From Giesbergeria sp. (GTDB lineage Bacteria; Pseudomonadota; Gammaproteobacteria; Burkholderiales; Burkholderiaceae_C), in the NCBI GenBank assembly GCA_030690515.1, contig JAUYGP010000307.1:1-14216 (forward strand): a DNA stretch of 14,216 nt. The letters are read 5' to 3'. The notes under the pieces are model-generated. The model saw nothing but the letters and a program-made list of their open reading frames with translations, did no database searches and was not told the origin of the DNA. The translations under genes and the position numbers were made by a program. Of the stretch, positions 1 to 6,831 are shown piece by piece (the first letter of the stretch is position 1; each line of letters begins with the position of its first letter).

Positions 1-1132
1 CCAGGTCGGCGTTGAGCGCGCCAGCGGCCTTGATGGCTTGCAGGATGGCGAGCAGGTCGCCGGGCGTGGCGCCCAGCGCATTGAGCGCGCGCACCACATC
101 GGTCAATTGCGCCGACGGAGGCATCTGGATGATGTTCCCGGGCTCCTGGTTGATCTGGATGTCGCTTTGCTGCGAAACCACGGTCTGCCCTTGCGACAGT
201 GGATTGGGTTGGCTGATGATGGGTCGCGAGCTGATGATGATTGACAGGTTGCCATGCGCCACGGCGCAAGGGCCCAGCGTGACAGCCTGGTTGAGTACCA
301 CCGACCCTGTGCGCGCATTGATGACCACTTTGGCGGCGGGAACGACGGTTTCCAGGGACAGCTCCTCGATCTGGGCAATGAAGCCCACCCTTTCCCCGGG
401 TGCGGACGGGGCTTGCACCTGCACCGTGCGGGCATCGATGGCGGTGGCGCGCCCGGCGCCCATGCGCGCATTGATGGCCTGGGCCACGTGCTGTGCCGTT
501 TGAAAGTCGGAGGCATTGAGGCCCAGGGTGATCGAATCGCCTTCGTGCAACGGCGTTGGCACCGACCGTTCCACCTGCGCGCCCTGCGGAATGCGGCCTG
601 CGCTCAGGTGGTTGATCTGCACCTTGCTGCCGCCCGAGGAGGCGCCCGAGCCCCCCACGGCCAGGTTGCCCTGGGCAAGGGCGTAGATCTCGCCGTCGAC
701 ACCGCGCAGGGGCGTGTTCATCAGCATGCCGCCCTTGAGGGATTTGGAGTTGCCCATGGAGGAGACGGTCACGTCAATCAGCTGGCCGGATTGGGCAAAG
801 GCCGGCAATTGCGCCGTGACGATCACCGCCGCCACATTCTTCAGTTGCAACTGCCCGGAGGCACTGGGGGGCAGGCTGATGCCAATGTTTTGCAGGTAGT
901 TCTGCATGGCCTGCGTGGTGTAGGGCATCTGCGTGGTTTGGTCGCCCGTGCCGTCCAGGCCGACGACCAGGCCGTATCCCGTCAATTGGTTGCTGCGCAC
1001 GCCTTGTACGGCGGCCACTTCCTTGATGCGCAGCGCGTGGGCGGGCACCATGCTGCACAGCACTGCCGTGGCCAGCAAGACGCGCAGCAGACGCAAGGGG
1101 TGCGGCAAAAAGGAGCAAGACGGGGCTTTCAT
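1..1132 (-). CDS. flgI: Flagellar P-ring protein FlgI (3' end cut by window edge)
   Basis: FlgI is a periplasmic protein that polymerises around the rod to form the P ring in the peptidoglycan layer, assisted by FlgA. I translated this frame by hand; it stays open from the ATG at 1132 to the left edge, giving 377 residues. Residues 1-33 form a Sec signal peptide: a basic start, a hydrophobic core and a likely cut after Ala-His-Ala. The mature protein opens LRIKEVAAVQGVRSNQLTGY and continues GLVVGLDGTGD, a strong FlgI signature. The visible end (near ALNALGATPGDLLAILQAIK) is the family's C-terminal helix, so only a few codons and the stop are missing. The Shine-Dalgarno is poor: GAGG sits almost against the start. 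It is the last visible gene of the flgB-I operon and lies 188 bp from flgH, a gap that holds a terminator-like palindrome. The family call is very secure; the exact start is likely, because the upstream frame closes without a better start. Confidence 0.96.
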   Translation of the reverse strand, partial: MKAPSCSFLPHPLRLLRVLLATAVLCSMVPAHALRIKEVAAVQGVRSNQLTGYGLVVGLDGTGDQTTQMPYTTQAMQNYLQNIGISLPPSASGQLQLKNVAAVIVTAQLPAFAQSGQLIDVTVSSMGNSKSLKGGMLMNTPLRGVDGEIYALAQGNLAVGGSGASSGGSKVQINHLSAGRIPQGAQVERSVPTPLHEGDSITLGLNASDFQTAQHVAQAINARMGAGRATAIDARTVQVQAPSAPGERVGFIAQIEELSLETVVPAAKVVINARTGSVVLNQAVTLGPCAVAHGNLSIIISSRPIISQPNPLSQGQTVVSQQSDIQINQEPGNIIQMPPSAQLTDVVRALNALGATPGDLLAILQAIKAAGALNADL

Positions 1133-1253
1133 GCCTCGATTGTGGTTCTCCAGCGCCAGAACTAAAACCCAAAAAGAAGCGGGTTCACCGGTCTATTGCC
1201 TGTGCCTGGGGCTTATTGCCGGTGTTTCTTGATAATTGGAAAATAGGCATAAA

Positions 1254-1294
1254 AATAGCTGCTAGCGCTTATGCAGTAAGCGCTAGCAGCTATT
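1254..1294. repeat. Perfect 18-bp inverted repeat, terminator-like, between flgH and flgI
   Basis: The left arm (1254-1271, AATAGCTGCTAGCGCTTA) is perfectly complementary to the right arm (1277-1294) across a 5-base loop, TGCAG. A short T run follows on the plus strand (1296-1300), and the A run before the left arm reads as T's on the minus strand. The RNA from either strand would therefore form a strong hairpin ending in U's, like a bidirectional intrinsic terminator. From memory, this AGCTGCTAGCGCTTA palindrome recurs between genes in Comamonadaceae genomes, so it is probably a dispersed repeat and not a site specific to this locus. It lies within the flg operon, where it could lower flgI expression relative to flgH. 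The palindrome is certain; the function is inferred. Confidence 0.85.
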
Positions 1295-1320
1295 GTTTTT
1301 GATATTTATAGGGGCGTTTC

Positions 1321-2025
1321 TCAGAACGGCAATATGGTCAGGAAGAACCGGCCCAGCCACCCCATGACCTGGGCTTCATTCTGGGCGCCACGGCCCCGGG
1401 ACTCGACGCGCACGTTGGCCACCTGGGTGGAGTTGATGATGCTGCCGGGCTGCAGAGAGCGTGGGTCGATGGTGCCTGAGAAGCGCAGCACATCCACGTT
1501 CTGGTTCACACCGATCTGCTTCTCTCCGGCGACGATCAGGTGGCCGTTGGGCAGCACGTCGATGACGGTGGCTGTGATCGAGCCCGAGAAGGTGTTGGCG
1601 CTTTCGGTGCCGCCCTTGCCTGCAAAGGTATTGTCGGACGTGGCGCCCAGCGTGGTCTTGTCGGTGAACGACTTGCTGACGAAGGGCAGGGCGGTGATGC
1701 CGGCAGAGACTTCCGAATTGCGGTCCACGCTGGACGAGGACTTTTGGCTCGCCGTTACTTTTTCCACGATCTGGATGGTCACGCTGTCGCCCACCATGCG
1801 GGCGCGTTGGTCTTCAAACGCGGGACGGTAGCTGGCCTTGTGGTAAAGGCTGCCGGTGACCGGTGGCGGAGTGCGGGACACTGCAGCCAGCGGCGGCGGT
1901 GTGGTGGGCAGGATGTCGACCGGGGGTGTGGGCGAAAGACTGGCGCAACCGGGCAGAACCAGTGCGGCCACCAGGGCCAGACCGCCAGCGCGTAGGTGGG
2001 CAATGAAGCAGGAGGGGGTGGTCAT
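1321..2025 (-). CDS. flgH: Flagellar L-ring lipoprotein FlgH
   Basis: FlgH forms the L ring, the outer-membrane bushing of the flagellar rod. The product is 234 aa, close to the usual 220-235. Residues 1-26 are a lipoprotein signal peptide with the lipobox LPGC, so Cys27 should be lipidated after signal peptidase II cleavage. Residues 28-60 are a Pro/Thr-rich linker. Next comes the conserved core: SLYHKASYRPAFEDQRAR, GDSVTIQIVEKVTASQKSSS, and, near the C-terminus, NGHLIVAGEKQIGVNQ and FSGTIDPRSLQPGSIINSTQ. The ending WLGRFFLTILPF is typical of the family. The start at 2025 gives a complete signal peptide and sits 8 bp after flgG. The same frame stays open upstream as far as 2802, but that part only shadows flgG. 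A weak GAG Shine-Dalgarno overlaps the flgG stop, suggesting translational coupling. Confidence 0.97.
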   Translation of the reverse strand: MTTPSCFIAHLRAGGLALVAALVLPGCASLSPTPPVDILPTTPPPLAAVSRTPPPVTGSLYHKASYRPAFEDQRARMVGDSVTIQIVEKVTASQKSSSSVDRNSEVSAGITALPFVSKSFTDKTTLGATSDNTFAGKGGTESANTFSGSITATVIDVLPNGHLIVAGEKQIGVNQNVDVLRFSGTIDPRSLQPGSIINSTQVANVRVESRGRGAQNEAQVMGWLGRFFLTILPF

Positions 2026-2033
2026 GGTGAATC

Positions 2034-2816
2034 TCAGAGTTGGCTGAGCTTGGCCAGCATCTGGTCGGAGGTCTGGATGGCCTTGGAATTCATCTCGTAG
2101 GCCCGCTGGGTCTGGATCATGGTGACCAGTTCTTCCACCACATTCACGTTCGATGCCTCCAGAAAACCCTGGCGGATGTAGCCCAGCCCGTTGGCGCCGG
2201 GCGTGCCCTGCTGGGGCTGTCCCGAAGCGGCCGATTCTTTGAACAGGTTCTGCCCTGTGGGTTCCAGGCCGGCCGGGTTGATGAAGCTCGACATTGCCAG
2301 ATTGCCCAGTGGCTGGGGTGTGGCGCTGCCCGCAACGAGGGCCGACACTGCGCCTTCCGCGCTGATGCTCACGCTGGTGGCGCCTGCCGGAATGGTGATG
2401 CCGTTGGCCACGGGTAGGCCGCTGGAGGTGACTAGGCGGCCCTGGGCGTCGACCTGGAAGGACCCGTCGCGCGTGTAGCCAATGGTGCCGTCGGGCATGG
2501 TGACCTCGAAGAAGCCGTTGCCGTTGATAGCGACGTCCAGGTTGTTCTTGGTTTCCTGGAGCGAGCCTTGCGTGAAGTTGCGGCTGGTGGCGACCGTGCG
2601 CACACCCAGGCCCAGGTGCAGGCCGGTAGGTAACTGGTTCTGCTCGGTGGTGCTGGAGCCGACTTGGCGCAGGTTCTGGTAGATCAGGTCTTCGAACACC
2701 GCGTTGTTGCGCTTGAAACCGGTGGTCGATACGTTGGCCAGGTTGTGCGAGATGACGTCGAGTTGGGTCTGTTGGGCAGACATGCCGGTCTTGGCGATCC
2801 AAAGGGAGTTGATCAT
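2034..2816 (-). CDS. flgG: Flagellar distal rod protein FlgG
   Basis: FlgG builds the distal rod that crosses the periplasm and meets the hook. The product is 260 aa, the standard length. The N-terminus (MINSLWIAKTGMSAQQTQLD, then VISHNLANVSTTGFKR) carries the rod/hook family motif with the ANVxTxGFKR signature. The middle includes the GNGFFEVTMPDGTIGYTRDG segment shared by FlgF, FlgG and FlgE. The C-terminus (NVNVVEELVTMIQTQRAYEM, then NSKAIQTSDQMLAKLSQL) is the second terminal helix; the two helices pack together in the rod. The ATG at 2816 follows GAGGT at a workable distance. The gene is followed closely by flgH (8-bp gap) but is separated from flgF by 175 bp holding a repeat element. Like other rod proteins, it has no cleavable signal and is exported by the flagellar type III apparatus. 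Confidence 0.98.
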   Translation of the reverse strand: MINSLWIAKTGMSAQQTQLDVISHNLANVSTTGFKRNNAVFEDLIYQNLRQVGSSTTEQNQLPTGLHLGLGVRTVATSRNFTQGSLQETKNNLDVAINGNGFFEVTMPDGTIGYTRDGSFQVDAQGRLVTSSGLPVANGITIPAGATSVSISAEGAVSALVAGSATPQPLGNLAMSSFINPAGLEPTGQNLFKESAASGQPQQGTPGANGLGYIRQGFLEASNVNVVEELVTMIQTQRAYEMNSKAIQTSDQMLAKLSQL

Positions 2817-2859
2817 GGTGGATTACCTCGGTCGTATCAATGTTTCAATGCCTGTGGGA

Positions 2860-2978
2860 CTGGCGTGGCCAAAGCCAGCGGTCGCTGCGCAAGGGTTGCC
2901 CCGCCGCGCTGGCCTCGCCCCCTTTCCCTCGCGTAAGCGAGTAGAGAAGGGGGGTGCGGCAAAGCCGCTCGGGGGGAT
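2860..2978. repeat. GC-rich intergenic repeat with nested hairpins between flgG and flgF
   Basis: Most of the 175-bp gap between flgF and flgG is a string of inverted repeats. CTGGC at 2860-2864 pairs with 2874-2878. CCCCCTT at 2918-2924 pairs with 2947-2953 and encloses CTCGC at 2928-2932, which pairs with 2937-2941 across a GTAA loop. GCGGC at 2956-2960 pairs with 2964-2968 across AAA. From memory, a C-rich block beside CTCGCGTAAGCGAG and GGCAAAGCC is common between genes in Acidovorax and relatives, so I call it a dispersed REP-like element. There is no open frame or ribosome site for a small gene. It is transcribed within the flg operon and may act as an mRNA-stability or attenuation structure. 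The structure is visible; the repeat-family status is recalled and the role inferred. Confidence 0.65.
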
Positions 2979-2991
2979 GTCGTTTGCATCT

Positions 2992-3732
2992 TCAGCCGTT
3001 CATGCCCAGCAACTGGCTGGCGGATTTGTCGTTGGTTTCGGCGGTTTGCAGCAGGCGCATCTGCTGCTCGAACTGGCGCGAGGCGGCGATCATGCCGACC
3101 ATGCATTCGACCGGGTTCACGTTGGAGCCTTCGATGGCGCCACTGAGCATGCGCGCGTTGGCATCGTTGGGAATGGGGTCGCCCGAGGCGGCGCGGAACA
3201 GGCCGTCGTCACCGCGTTTGAGCGGGTCTTCCAGCGTGGGGGTGGCCAGTTTGAGGCGTCCCACGGCTGCCGCCGGCTGGCCCGGCGATTTGGCCGTGAC
3301 GGTGCCGTCCGAGCCAAGCGAAACCTCGGCGCCCGGCGGAATATCGATGGGCGCGCCACCATCGGAGAGCACGGGCAGGCCGGTGGAGGTGAGTAACTGC
3401 CCTGCAGCAGAAACTTCGAAGCCACCGTTGCGGGTGTAGGCCTCTGTGCCGTCCAGCCCTTGAACGGCAAACCAGGCATTGCCTGCGGCCATGGCATCGA
3501 GGTTGCGGCCCGTGCGCTGCACCGGGCCGGGCGTGTCGCGGTGGCCGGAAGTGGCTTCCAGCGCGAAGACGCGTGTGGAGGCGCCCTCGCCCTGGAGCGG
3601 CACGGAGCGAAAGGTCGACATCTCGGCGCGAAAGCCGTTGGTCGAAACGTTGGCCAGGTTGTTGGACAGCACCGCCTGCCGGTGTGCGGCAGCATTGGCG
3701 CCGGTCATGGAGGTGTAGATGATGCGGTCCAT
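2992..3732 (-). CDS. flgF: Flagellar proximal rod protein FlgF
   Basis: FlgF is a component of the proximal rod. The product is 246 aa, the normal length. It opens MDRIIYTSMTGANAAAHRQA and continues VLSNNLANVSTNGFRAE, which is characteristic of FlgF and distinguishes it from FlgG. The middle has the shared NAWFAVQGLDGTEAYTRNGG segment. The C-terminal helix runs NVNPVECMVGMIAASRQFEQ and then QMRLLQTAETNDKSASQLLG. The ATG at 3732 is preceded by GGAG with the spacer TCACC. flgE ends 28 bp upstream, so the two are cotranscribed, while flgG lies beyond a 175-bp repeat-bearing gap. It has no signal peptide, as expected of a type III export substrate. The identity is secure. Confidence 0.97.
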   Translation of the reverse strand: MDRIIYTSMTGANAAAHRQAVLSNNLANVSTNGFRAEMSTFRSVPLQGEGASTRVFALEATSGHRDTPGPVQRTGRNLDAMAAGNAWFAVQGLDGTEAYTRNGGFEVSAAGQLLTSTGLPVLSDGGAPIDIPPGAEVSLGSDGTVTAKSPGQPAAAVGRLKLATPTLEDPLKRGDDGLFRAASGDPIPNDANARMLSGAIEGSNVNPVECMVGMIAASRQFEQQMRLLQTAETNDKSASQLLGMNG

Positions 3733-3760
3733 GGTGACTCCGTTGTCTCAGGCGGGCGCG

Positions 3761-5059
3761 TCAGCGCAGGTTGACCAGGGTGGACAGGACCTGGTCCTGT
3801 GTCTTGATGGTTTGCGCGTTGGCCTGGTAGGTGCGCTGGGCGGTCATCATGTTGACCAGCTCGGCGGTCAGGTCCACGTTGGAGTCTTCCAGCGCGCCAG
3901 AGCGCAGCGCGCCGTAGTTGCCGTCCGTGGGGGTGCCAATGACCGATGCGCCAGACTCAAACGTTTCCACCCAGGCGTTGTCGCCAACGGCCAGAAGACC
4001 TTGCGGGTTGCGGAAATTAGCCAGGGCAATCTGGCCTTCGGCGCGCGTCACGCCGTTCGAGTAGCGGGCCATGACCATGCCGCTGGCTTCTACGTTGATG
4101 CCCGTGAGTTCCCCCGACGCATAGCCATCCTGGCTCAGGTCGGAGACCGAGAACTTGCTGCCGAACTGGGTGACGCCATCAAGGCTGATGTCAATGTCGA
4201 AGGGCGGCAGTCCATTCGGGTTGGGCGGACTAGGGTCCACGCCCGTAAGGGCCAGGACGAATCCGGTGGCGGGTGGCACAGCGGCAGGGCCCGTGATGGC
4301 ACCGTTGTTGTCGAACGTGATCTGGCCAATCGGCGCGCCCACCACGGGCGGTACCGCCGTGGGGTCGTCCAGGGTGTCGTACACGTCCCAGGTGTTGGCG
4401 GTGGCGGTTTTCTGGAAATAGAGACTCACCGGCTTGGCAACACCCTGGCTGTCGTAGACGTTGATGGATGTGCCGTAGGTGGCACGGGGCGTGGGGGGCA
4501 CGGCGGGTATGGCCGGTGGGCCCACAACAGCGGGCACACCAGCGGCATCCTTGGCGCGGGCATCGAGGTTGAATTCGGCGACGATCTTGCTGGTCTGCCT
4601 CGCCGGGATGGGTGCCGCCGTGGGAAAGCTCAGTGGCGACGGGTCGCTGGCAGTGCGCAAGCCCGTGATCGGGTCGATTGGGAAGCCCATCACCTTGGCG
4701 CCGTTGTTGGTGACCAGATTGCCTATCTTGTCGAGCTTGAAGTTGCCCGCCCGGGTGTAGGCGGAAGAACCATCGGGCTGCTGCAGCTTGAAGAAGCCAC
4801 TGCCATTGATGGCCACGTCCAGCGTATTGCCCGTGATGGTGATGTTGCCCTGGCCAAACTGTTGTGCGACGGCGGAGACTTCCACCCCGATGCCGGCGTT
4901 GCTGCCGCCGGCAGCGCCGATGGCCGAGGCCACCATTTCGGCAAATTCGGCGCGCGATGCCTTGAACCCCACGGTGTTGGTGTTGGCGATGTTGTGGCCA
5001 ATCACGTCCAGGTTCTTGCTGGCAGCGTTCAGGCCCGAGAGACCTTGTTGAAAACCCAT
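3761..5059 (-). CDS. flgE: Flagellar hook protein FlgE
   Basis: FlgE polymerises into the hook, the universal joint between rod and filament, beneath the FlgD cap. The product is 432 aa, slightly longer than the roughly 400 aa of enteric FlgE. The N-terminus (MGFQQGLSGLNAASKNLDVI, then GHNIANTNTVGFKASRAEF) and the C-terminus (NVDLTAELVNMMTAQRTYQA, then NAQTIKTQDQVLSTLVNLR) are the paired hook helices. GNTLDVAINGSGFFKLQQPD at about 77-96 is the common core segment. The surface domains carry Pro-rich loops near residues 174-191, 235-243 and 275-286, which probably explain the extra length. I chose the ATG at 5059 because AGGAG lies 6 bases before it and the protein then starts as the family does; the frame is open further upstream but overlaps flgD. 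The gap to flgD is 32 bp. Confidence 0.97.
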   Translation of the reverse strand: MGFQQGLSGLNAASKNLDVIGHNIANTNTVGFKASRAEFAEMVASAIGAAGGSNAGIGVEVSAVAQQFGQGNITITGNTLDVAINGSGFFKLQQPDGSSAYTRAGNFKLDKIGNLVTNNGAKVMGFPIDPITGLRTASDPSPLSFPTAAPIPARQTSKIVAEFNLDARAKDAAGVPAVVGPPAIPAVPPTPRATYGTSINVYDSQGVAKPVSLYFQKTATANTWDVYDTLDDPTAVPPVVGAPIGQITFDNNGAITGPAAVPPATGFVLALTGVDPSPPNPNGLPPFDIDISLDGVTQFGSKFSVSDLSQDGYASGELTGINVEASGMVMARYSNGVTRAEGQIALANFRNPQGLLAVGDNAWVETFESGASVIGTPTDGNYGALRSGALEDSNVDLTAELVNMMTAQRTYQANAQTIKTQDQVLSTLVNLR

Positions 5060-5091
5060 GGTGTGCTCCTGAGAATGTGGCGTGAGGGCGG

Positions 5092-5748
5092 TTAGAGAAT
5101 GGCCTTGATGGCGTTGTAATTGGTGCTGCCACCGCGCGAGAGCTGCAGGGCCAACGCACCGTTGTCCAGGCTGACAGCCGTCACCTGATCGACCGAGAGG
5201 GGTGTGGCGTCGACCGCCGTTTTGCCGTTGGCGGCGAGCACCTTGAAATGCAGTGGGCTGGTACCGGTGTATTCCGACGCATCCCATTCAAAGTTGTAGC
5301 GGCCTTCCTTGAGCGCGCCCAGCTCCACCGTGCCCACCAGCTTTTCATTGGCGTCGAGCACCTGCACGGACACGCTGGCGGCAGAGCCCGCTAGGTCGAA
5401 GGCGCCACCGCCCGTGTGGGTCGTGGCATCCATGGCGAGGGTGTTGTCCGCGATGAGCACGTTGCGCCCGACCATGGCGCTGCCCTGCATGAGCTGCTGG
5501 GCTGCAAATTGCCCTGCCAGGCCCTTGACGGTCTCGTTCAGCTGCTGGATGCCGGTGACGGTGTTGATCTGGGCGATCTGCGATGTCATCTGCGCGTTGT
5601 CGAGCGGATTCATCGGATCCTGGTTGTTCAGTTGGGCGACCAGTAGCTTGAGAAAGCGATCCTGCGCCGCCGCTGGGTCGCTGGCAGCATCGGCCTTGGT
5701 CGTGCTGGTGGTGGTTGTCGCAGGTGCGGCTGTGGCGCTGGTGATCAT
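5092..5748 (-). CDS. flgD: Flagellar hook cap / hook assembly protein FlgD
   Basis: FlgD caps the growing hook and guides FlgE subunits into place; FlgK and the other junction proteins later replace it. With the start at 5748 the product is 218 aa, typical of the family. A Thr/Ala-rich N-terminal export region (about residues 1-27) precedes the conserved core QDRFLKLLVAQLNNQDPMNP followed by LDNAQMTSQIAQINTVTGIQ. The C-terminal half is the FlgD Ig-like/tudor region (VSVQVLDANEKLVGTVELGA, then the GRYNFEWD stretch). I prefer the ATG at 5748 because it follows GGAG with a CACCCC spacer. A GTG at 5769 is in frame and overlaps the flgC stop, but it lacks a ribosome site; using it would add 7 residues. 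Confidence 0.96.
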   Translation of the reverse strand: MITSATAAPATTTTSTTKADAASDPAAAQDRFLKLLVAQLNNQDPMNPLDNAQMTSQIAQINTVTGIQQLNETVKGLAGQFAAQQLMQGSAMVGRNVLIADNTLAMDATTHTGGGAFDLAGSAASVSVQVLDANEKLVGTVELGALKEGRYNFEWDASEYTGTSPLHFKVLAANGKTAVDATPLSVDQVTAVSLDNGALALQLSRGGSTNYNAIKAIL

Positions 5749-5765
5749 GGGGTGCTCCGGCGGGC

Positions 5766-6170
5766 TCACTGGCCCATTTGCAAGGTTTTGAGCAGCAGCG
5801 TCTTGGCTGTGTTCATGACTTCGATGTTGTTCTGGTAGGAGCGCGAGGCGGAAATCATGTTCACCATTTCCTCCACCGCGTTCACGTTGGAGTGCGTTAC
5901 ATAGCCCTCGGCGTCGGCCGATGGATGGCTGGGGTCGTGTACACGGCGGCCTGGCACTTCGCTTTCCTTGATGCCGCTCACACGCACGCCCGCGGCGTCA
6001 TCGGAGCCCATGGGCGTGGTCTGGAAAACCACCTGGCGCGCCTTGTAGGCTTTGCCGTCGGGGCCCGCCACGGCATCCACGTTGGCCAGGTTGCTGGCCA
6101 CGGTGTTCAGGCGCTGGGATTGCGCGCTGACCGCGCTTCCCGAGACGTTGAAGATGGAGAACATTGACAT
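5766..6170 (-). CDS. flgC: Flagellar proximal rod protein FlgC
   Basis: FlgC is a small proximal-rod protein. At 134 aa it matches the family length. The N-terminus (MSMFSIFNVSGSAVSAQSQR, then LNTVASNLANVDAVAGPDG) is diagnostic of FlgC. The C-terminus has NVNAVEEMVNMISASRSYQN and then NIEVMNTAKTLLLKTLQ, the second rod helix. The first ATG (6170) aligns with the family start and the second (6164) would cut two residues; neither has a strong Shine-Dalgarno. It lies 25 bp after flgB, and its stop is 17 bp before the chosen flgD ATG. It is exported without a signal peptide. Confidence 0.97.
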   Translation of the reverse strand: MSMFSIFNVSGSAVSAQSQRLNTVASNLANVDAVAGPDGKAYKARQVVFQTTPMGSDDAAGVRVSGIKESEVPGRRVHDPSHPSADAEGYVTHSNVNAVEEMVNMISASRSYQNNIEVMNTAKTLLLKTLQMGQ

Positions 6171-6195
6171 GGCAGTACCCGCTATTCAAAGTGTT

Positions 6196-6624
6196 TCACT
6201 GGCCCTGGATGGCGCTCAGCATGGTCTTGGCCTGGCCATTGAGGAAGCGCAACGTGGCCTCGTAACGCACGGCGTTGTCCATGAAATTGGCGCGTTCCCG
6301 GTCCATGTCGACGGTGTTTTTGTCCAGTGAGGGCTGCGTCTGTACGGTGTAGCCCAGCTTGTCACTGGCACTGCTGCTGGGCAGGGTGGACGACAAGGGG
6401 ATGTGGTGCTGACTGGAGCTGCCGTTCTGGGGCTCGGACGATTTGGACATCAAGCTGCCCGAAGCATTGGCTTCGCGCAGCGCATCGGTGAAGTGCATGT
6501 CGCGGCCGACATAACCGGGGGTGTCGGCATTGGCGATATTGCTGGCAAGGATGCGCTGGCGCTCGCCACGCAGAATCAGTGCGTTGCCGTGGAAATCCAG
6601 CCGGTTGGTCATCTTGTCAAGCAT
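6196..6624 (-). CDS. flgB: Flagellar proximal rod protein FlgB
   Basis: FlgB is a proximal-rod subunit and the first gene of the operon. The product is 142 aa. It begins MLDKMTNRLDFHGNALILRG, and residues 26-37 read ASNIANADTPGY, the classic FlgB signature. A Ser-rich stretch (about residues 50-77) marks the exposed loop that is variable and disordered in the family. The C-terminus has NTVDMDRERANFMDNAVRYE and then ATLRFLNGQAKTMLSAIQGQ, as expected. I chose the ATG at 6624 because GAGG with a CACCCC spacer precedes it and it aligns with the enteric FlgB start. An in-frame GTG at 6636 would add only 4 residues. The operon promoter must lie in the divergent region upstream. Confidence 0.97.
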   Translation of the reverse strand: MLDKMTNRLDFHGNALILRGERQRILASNIANADTPGYVGRDMHFTDALREANASGSLMSKSSEPQNGSSSQHHIPLSSTLPSSSASDKLGYTVQTQPSLDKNTVDMDRERANFMDNAVRYEATLRFLNGQAKTMLSAIQGQ

Positions 6625-6831
6625 GGGGTGCCTCACGCCGTAGGTTGCAGTAGCGCCAAGGGCCCTGGACGGACTGCTGGCGTGAGTTGATTATGGAAAC
6701 ACCACGATTTTTCTAAAGGGGGAAGAGCGGAGGAATAGGTGCGCAGTTCGGTGTTTCCCGGGGTGGTGTGCGGCCTATAGTTCAATGGCTTGTGGCATGC
6801 CTGCGGGCACCGAATTTCCAGGAGACCTCCC
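6625..6831. promoter_or_regulatory. Divergent flgB/flgA promoter region
   Basis: These 207 bp separate the start of flgB (minus) from the start of flgA (plus) and must hold both promoters. In enteric bacteria this interval is a class II region activated by FlhDC, and the arrangement here suggests a similar role, though that is inference. The best basal elements I can see are CATAAT on the minus strand (6690-6695), about 65 bases upstream of flgB, and TATAGT on the plus strand (6776-6781) for flgA. Neither has a convincing -35 box, which would fit activator-dependent promoters. I found no sigma-28 match on the plus strand and no convincing sigma-54 site. It contains no gene. AGGAG at 6820-6824 is the flgA ribosome site. 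Confidence 0.45.

Noticed and set aside
254..1165. A 303-codon plus-strand frame antisense to flgI
   Set aside because: Its composition is typical of an antisense shadow. The minus strand encodes a clear FlgI through the whole stretch.
1321..2802. A 493-codon minus-strand frame starting far upstream of flgH
   Set aside because: The upstream half is low-quality Arg/Pro/His-rich translation lying over flgG in another frame. The real FlgH begins at 2025 with a lipoprotein signal peptide.
3719..5095. A 458-codon plus-strand frame antisense to flgE
   Set aside because: It is a long shadow frame in GC-rich DNA with Gly/Arg/His-rich, non-protein-like composition and no ribosome site. flgE on the other strand matches its family end to end.
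5746..5769. GTG at 5769 as the flgD start, overlapping the flgC stop
   Set aside because: It has no Shine-Dalgarno, while the ATG at 5748 has GGAG at the right distance and gives a normal-length FlgD. The GTG cannot be fully excluded.
6690..6720. A possible sigma-28 site (CTAAAG) in the flgB/flgA divergent region
   Set aside because: At 10 or 11 bases beyond the TAAAG there is no GCCGATAA-like element.
6776..6831. A possible sigma-54 promoter (TGGCATG element) before flgA
   Set aside because: The -24-like GG is present, but the GC expected at -12 is missing at the required spacing.
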